Source: JANNAT01 sp031422555
GTDB taxonomy: Bacteria; Pseudomonadota; Alphaproteobacteria; Rhodobacterales; Rhodobacteraceae
Assembly: GCA_031422555.1 (NCBI GenBank)
Contig: JANPLZ010000014.1
Span: 1-15,818, forward strand
Length of the DNA stretch: 15,818 nt
Direction: 5' to 3'
The translations under genes and the position numbers were made by a program. This document shows positions 13,818 through 15,818 of this stretch, one piece after another. A model generated the notes under the pieces. That model did not search any database, was not told the DNA's origin, and was given only the letters and a program-made list of their open reading frames with translations. Numbering within the stretch: position 1 is the first letter of the stretch; each line of letters begins with the position of its first letter.

Positions 13818-15035
13818 TCACTCTGTCGGTCGCTGATCTGCAATGCGGGCAATTTCCTGCGCGATCCGGCGGCGAAAGCTGACCAGACGCAGCCTGCTGC
13901 CTTCGCGCACGCTGCGCCCGAACAAACCGCCGGTTTGCAGCCAGAAACCAGCCGCCTGAAACTGCATCTGATGCGCGCGAAGGCTGGGGGACAGGCAAAT
14001 GACCGTCACGATCTGCCCGGCGGCAACGGCGGTTTCAGCCTCGCGGATCAGTCGTTTGCGCTGCCAGATGCGGCCGGCAATCACCCGGCCAACGGTCGGG
14101 CCGGTTTTGGGCAGGGGGGCAAAGGCTGTGATGGTCTGCGCCAGTTTGGGCAGGGTCGGCAACGGGTGCTGCGCGCCTTCGGCCCAACCTGCGGCAAGGC
14201 TGGCCATCAGCGCTGTCACTTCATCGGTGCCGATCCGGCCCGCCACCAGATGGTGCTTTGCGCGGGCAGCCTCGCGCCGCGTCAATTCTGCCAGTGCGGC
14301 CACCAGATCTGCAGCCGACGCATGGCGGCGCAGGAAGATCGCGGTGCTTGCAGCAATATCGTGCAGCGACAATGGCACCCGATCGGCGCGGCGACGAGAA
14401 CTGGCAGCAAAGCCGTGATGCACCTGCGCACCCGGCACAATCGCCGTCGGCCCCAGCGCAGCCATCCGCAGATTGACATCGGCCTCGTCCAGATAGAACC
14501 GATACGACGGATCAAAGCCGCCAACCGCCAACAGGCTGTCGCGGCGAAAGGCGCAGTTGGTGCCTTGCGTCTTGACCGCCCGATCAGATGTGCCGCGCAA
14601 AAGCGTGGTTGACGTGACATCAAGCGGATGATCCTGCCCCAGTGCGTCGACAAGGCAGGCCTCCCACTGAAAGGAAATTCCATTGCGCGCCCGGATAAAC
14701 CCTGTGGCAGCGATCACGCTGCTATCATCGAAAGGCGCGGTAAGCCGCGACAGCCAAGTCGGCTCGGCAACGGCATCATCGTCGATAAAAGCCACCAGCG
14801 GGGCCGCCGCCAGCAGCAGCCCCGCATTGCGCGCGGCACTGATGTTCGCGTGATCGAAAACCACCGTTTTGATCGGCAAACCCCGGCTTTGCACTGCACG
14901 TATCGCGGCAGGATCGGCCACGACGATGATTTCAAACCGGGGATGATCTTGTTGGGTCAGCCCCAGCATACAGCGCATCAAGGCATCCGTCCGATGACGG
15001 CTGACCACGATCACGCTGGCGGCTTGTGCTGTCAT
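13818..15035 (-). CDS. GT2 family glycosyltransferase
   Basis: A 405-residue GT-A glycosyltransferase. Family 2 marks are SVIVVSRHRTDALMRCML (7-24), ISAARNAGLLLAAAPLVAFIDDDA with the metal-binding DDD at 85-87, TNCAFRRDSLLAVGGFDPSY (159-178) and FYLDEADVNLRM (180-191), the acidic segment that usually supplies the catalytic base. The C-terminal 200 residues are less familiar and mostly helical, with a run of basic residues near 328-334 (WQRKRLI) and at the end. There is no membrane helix. ATG 15035 shares its A with the TAA of the preceding kdsB-like gene, so the two are co-transcribed and coupled. That partner suggests a Kdo-containing glycan, but this is inference. Confidence 0.86.
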   Translation of the reverse strand: MTAQAASVIVVSRHRTDALMRCMLGLTQQDHPRFEIIVVADPAAIRAVQSRGLPIKTVVFDHANISAARNAGLLLAAAPLVAFIDDDAVAEPTWLSRLTAPFDDSSVIAATGFIRARNGISFQWEACLVDALGQDHPLDVTSTTLLRGTSDRAVKTQGTNCAFRRDSLLAVGGFDPSYRFYLDEADVNLRMAALGPTAIVPGAQVHHGFAASSRRRADRVPLSLHDIAASTAIFLRRHASAADLVAALAELTRREAARAKHHLVAGRIGTDEVTALMASLAAGWAEGAQHPLPTLPKLAQTITAFAPLPKTGPTVGRVIAGRIWQRKRLIREAETAVAAGQIVTVICLSPSLRAHQMQFQAAGFWLQTGGLFGRSVREGSRLRLVSFRRRIAQEIARIADQRPTE

Positions 15036-15818
15036 TACCCCATCTCTGCCATCATCGCCTCAATCACCGGCACGTCGGACGGGTTGTTCAACTCCCAGAA
15101 TTGGCGACCTTTGGCATCGACCTGCACGCATAAAACCGCGCGGCCGTTTTCCAAAAACCGCAGCTGTTCCAAGCCTTCCAGCGTTTCAAGCGGGCCAACC
15201 GGCCAAAACGGATAGGCCGCCAGCGCCTGTGGGCGATAGGCATAAACGCCAACATGGTGGAACACCGGGGTTTGATCGGTGTCGGCATAGCGTTTGGCGG
15301 TAAAGGGTATCACTTCTTTCGAGAAATACAGCCCGCGCATCCCGGCCCCAAACACGGCAGTCGTGCCCCCCACCCGATCGGCCCGGCGATCTGCCAGCAA
15401 ACCGTTCAGCATCCGGCCATCGCAACGCAAAACCGGGGTGGCAATATCAGCCCCGGGATCGGCGCGCAGCCCGGCGATCAGGTCTTCGACAAACCATGCA
15501 GGCGTAAGGGGTGCGTCGCCTTGCAGGTTCACCACAATGTCGAAACCGGGCAGCAGGCCCGCCACTTCGGCACAGCGTTCGGTGCCGTTTTGTGCCAACG
15601 TCGATGTCATCACCACCTCCGCGCCAAAGCCCAGCGCGTGATCCTGGATGCGGTCATCGTCGGTGGCAATAACCACGCGGTCAATGCCGCGCACGGCCAT
15701 CGCGGCTTCCCAACTACGGCGGATCAGGGTTTTGCTGCCGTCAGGCCCCGTCAGCGAAACCAAGGGCTTGCCCGGATATCGGCTGCTGGCATAGCGGGCG
15801 GGGATGGCGATCAGAACG
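15035..15818 (-). CDS. kdsB: KdsB-like 3-deoxy-manno-octulosonate cytidylyltransferase, 5' end outside the window
   Basis: Expected to activate Kdo (or a related acid sugar) as the CMP derivative before transfer to lipid A or a capsule. The reading frame enters at 15817 with VLIAIPARYASSRYPGKPL, the family's CTP-binding start, so only a few N-terminal residues are missing; a TTG at 15763 is an internal codon. 260 residues are visible. Other KdsB blocks are VVIATDDDRI, MTSTLAQNGTERCAEV, VVNLQGDAPLTP (the Asp equivalent to metal-binding D98 of E. coli KdsB), YFSKEVIPF, HHVGVYAYRPQALAAYP and PLETLEGLEQLRFLENG. The C-terminal VDTPED segment of E. coli KdsB is LNNPSD here, replacing the second metal ligand, D225, by Asn. 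I recall this form from other Rhodobacterales. Sugar specificity is therefore less certain than the family. Confidence 0.87.
   Translation of the reverse strand, partial: VLIAIPARYASSRYPGKPLVSLTGPDGSKTLIRRSWEAAMAVRGIDRVVIATDDDRIQDHALGFGAEVVMTSTLAQNGTERCAEVAGLLPGFDIVVNLQGDAPLTPAWFVEDLIAGLRADPGADIATPVLRCDGRMLNGLLADRRADRVGGTTAVFGAGMRGLYFSKEVIPFTAKRYADTDQTPVFHHVGVYAYRPQALAAYPFWPVGPLETLEGLEQLRFLENGRAVLCVQVDAKGRQFWELNNPSDVPVIEAMMAEMG

Noticed and set aside
12401..15215. Series of plus-strand open frames up to 291 codons
   Set aside because: All are antisense to GT4, galU, GT2 and kdsB, whose motifs are unambiguous.
15035..15763. kdsB starting at TTG 15763 as a complete gene
   Set aside because: The frame continues upstream to the window edge with the conserved IPARYASSRYPGKPL segment, so the gene is cut by the window, not complete.
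1..15818. tRNA, rRNA, CRISPR array, insertion sequence or attachment site
   Set aside because: No regularly spaced repeats, transposase or integrase frames, or recognisable RNA gene sequence were seen on reading both strands.

Overview
The window looks like chromosomal DNA of a GC-rich alphaproteobacterium, most likely a Rhodobacterales (Rhodobacter/Roseobacter-type) species. This rests on protein character: the short single-domain RNase D, the rnd-kdsD-lptC-lptA-lptB-hpf-ptsN order, the GalU and KdsB sequence types, and a GT14-like glycosyltransferase with a long C-terminal extension. No rRNA, tRNA, CRISPR array, insertion sequence or phage gene was seen.

Layout. (1) 1-2444, minus strand: the N-terminal two thirds of a DppA-type dipeptide-binding protein with its own candidate promoter, then a DegT-family PLP aminotransferase. 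(2) 2631-7377, plus strand: a tight run of rnd (RNase D), kdsD (arabinose-5-phosphate isomerase), lptC, lptA, lptB, then after a 224-bp gap hpf (long ribosome hibernation factor) and ptsN (EIIA-Ntr). (3) 7374-15818, minus strand: in transcription order a partial kdsB-like gene, a GT2 glycosyltransferase, a 160-bp gap rich in inverted repeats, galU, a GT4-type glycosyltransferase, a second GT2-like glycosyltransferase, a GT14-like enzyme with an extra C-terminal domain, and a sulfotransferase with a second, degenerate half. The two large blocks converge, and ptsN and the sulfotransferase share the four bases of their stop codons.

How the genes fit together. Most of the window serves the cell envelope. 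KdsD and the KdsB-like enzyme are an early and a late step of Kdo supply. LptC, LptA and LptB carry lipopolysaccharide to the outer membrane. GalU makes UDP-glucose, and the four glycosyltransferases with the sulfotransferase look like an assembly line for a surface polysaccharide, possibly sulfated. No polymerase, flippase or capsule exporter lies in the window, so the product cannot be named. The plus block resembles the enterobacterial kdsD-kdsC-lptC-lptA-lptB-rpoN-hpf-ptsN cluster but lacks kdsC and rpoN and has rnd at its head.

The most notable items are the three-copy ATGCCAAA motif and second inverted repeat upstream of galU, the probable sulfated-glycan cluster with its two-part sulfotransferase and GT14 fusion, the Asn in place of a metal-ligand Asp in the KdsB-like protein, and a hairpin across the stop codon of the GT4 gene. 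All family assignments come from reading the translations; no database search was run.
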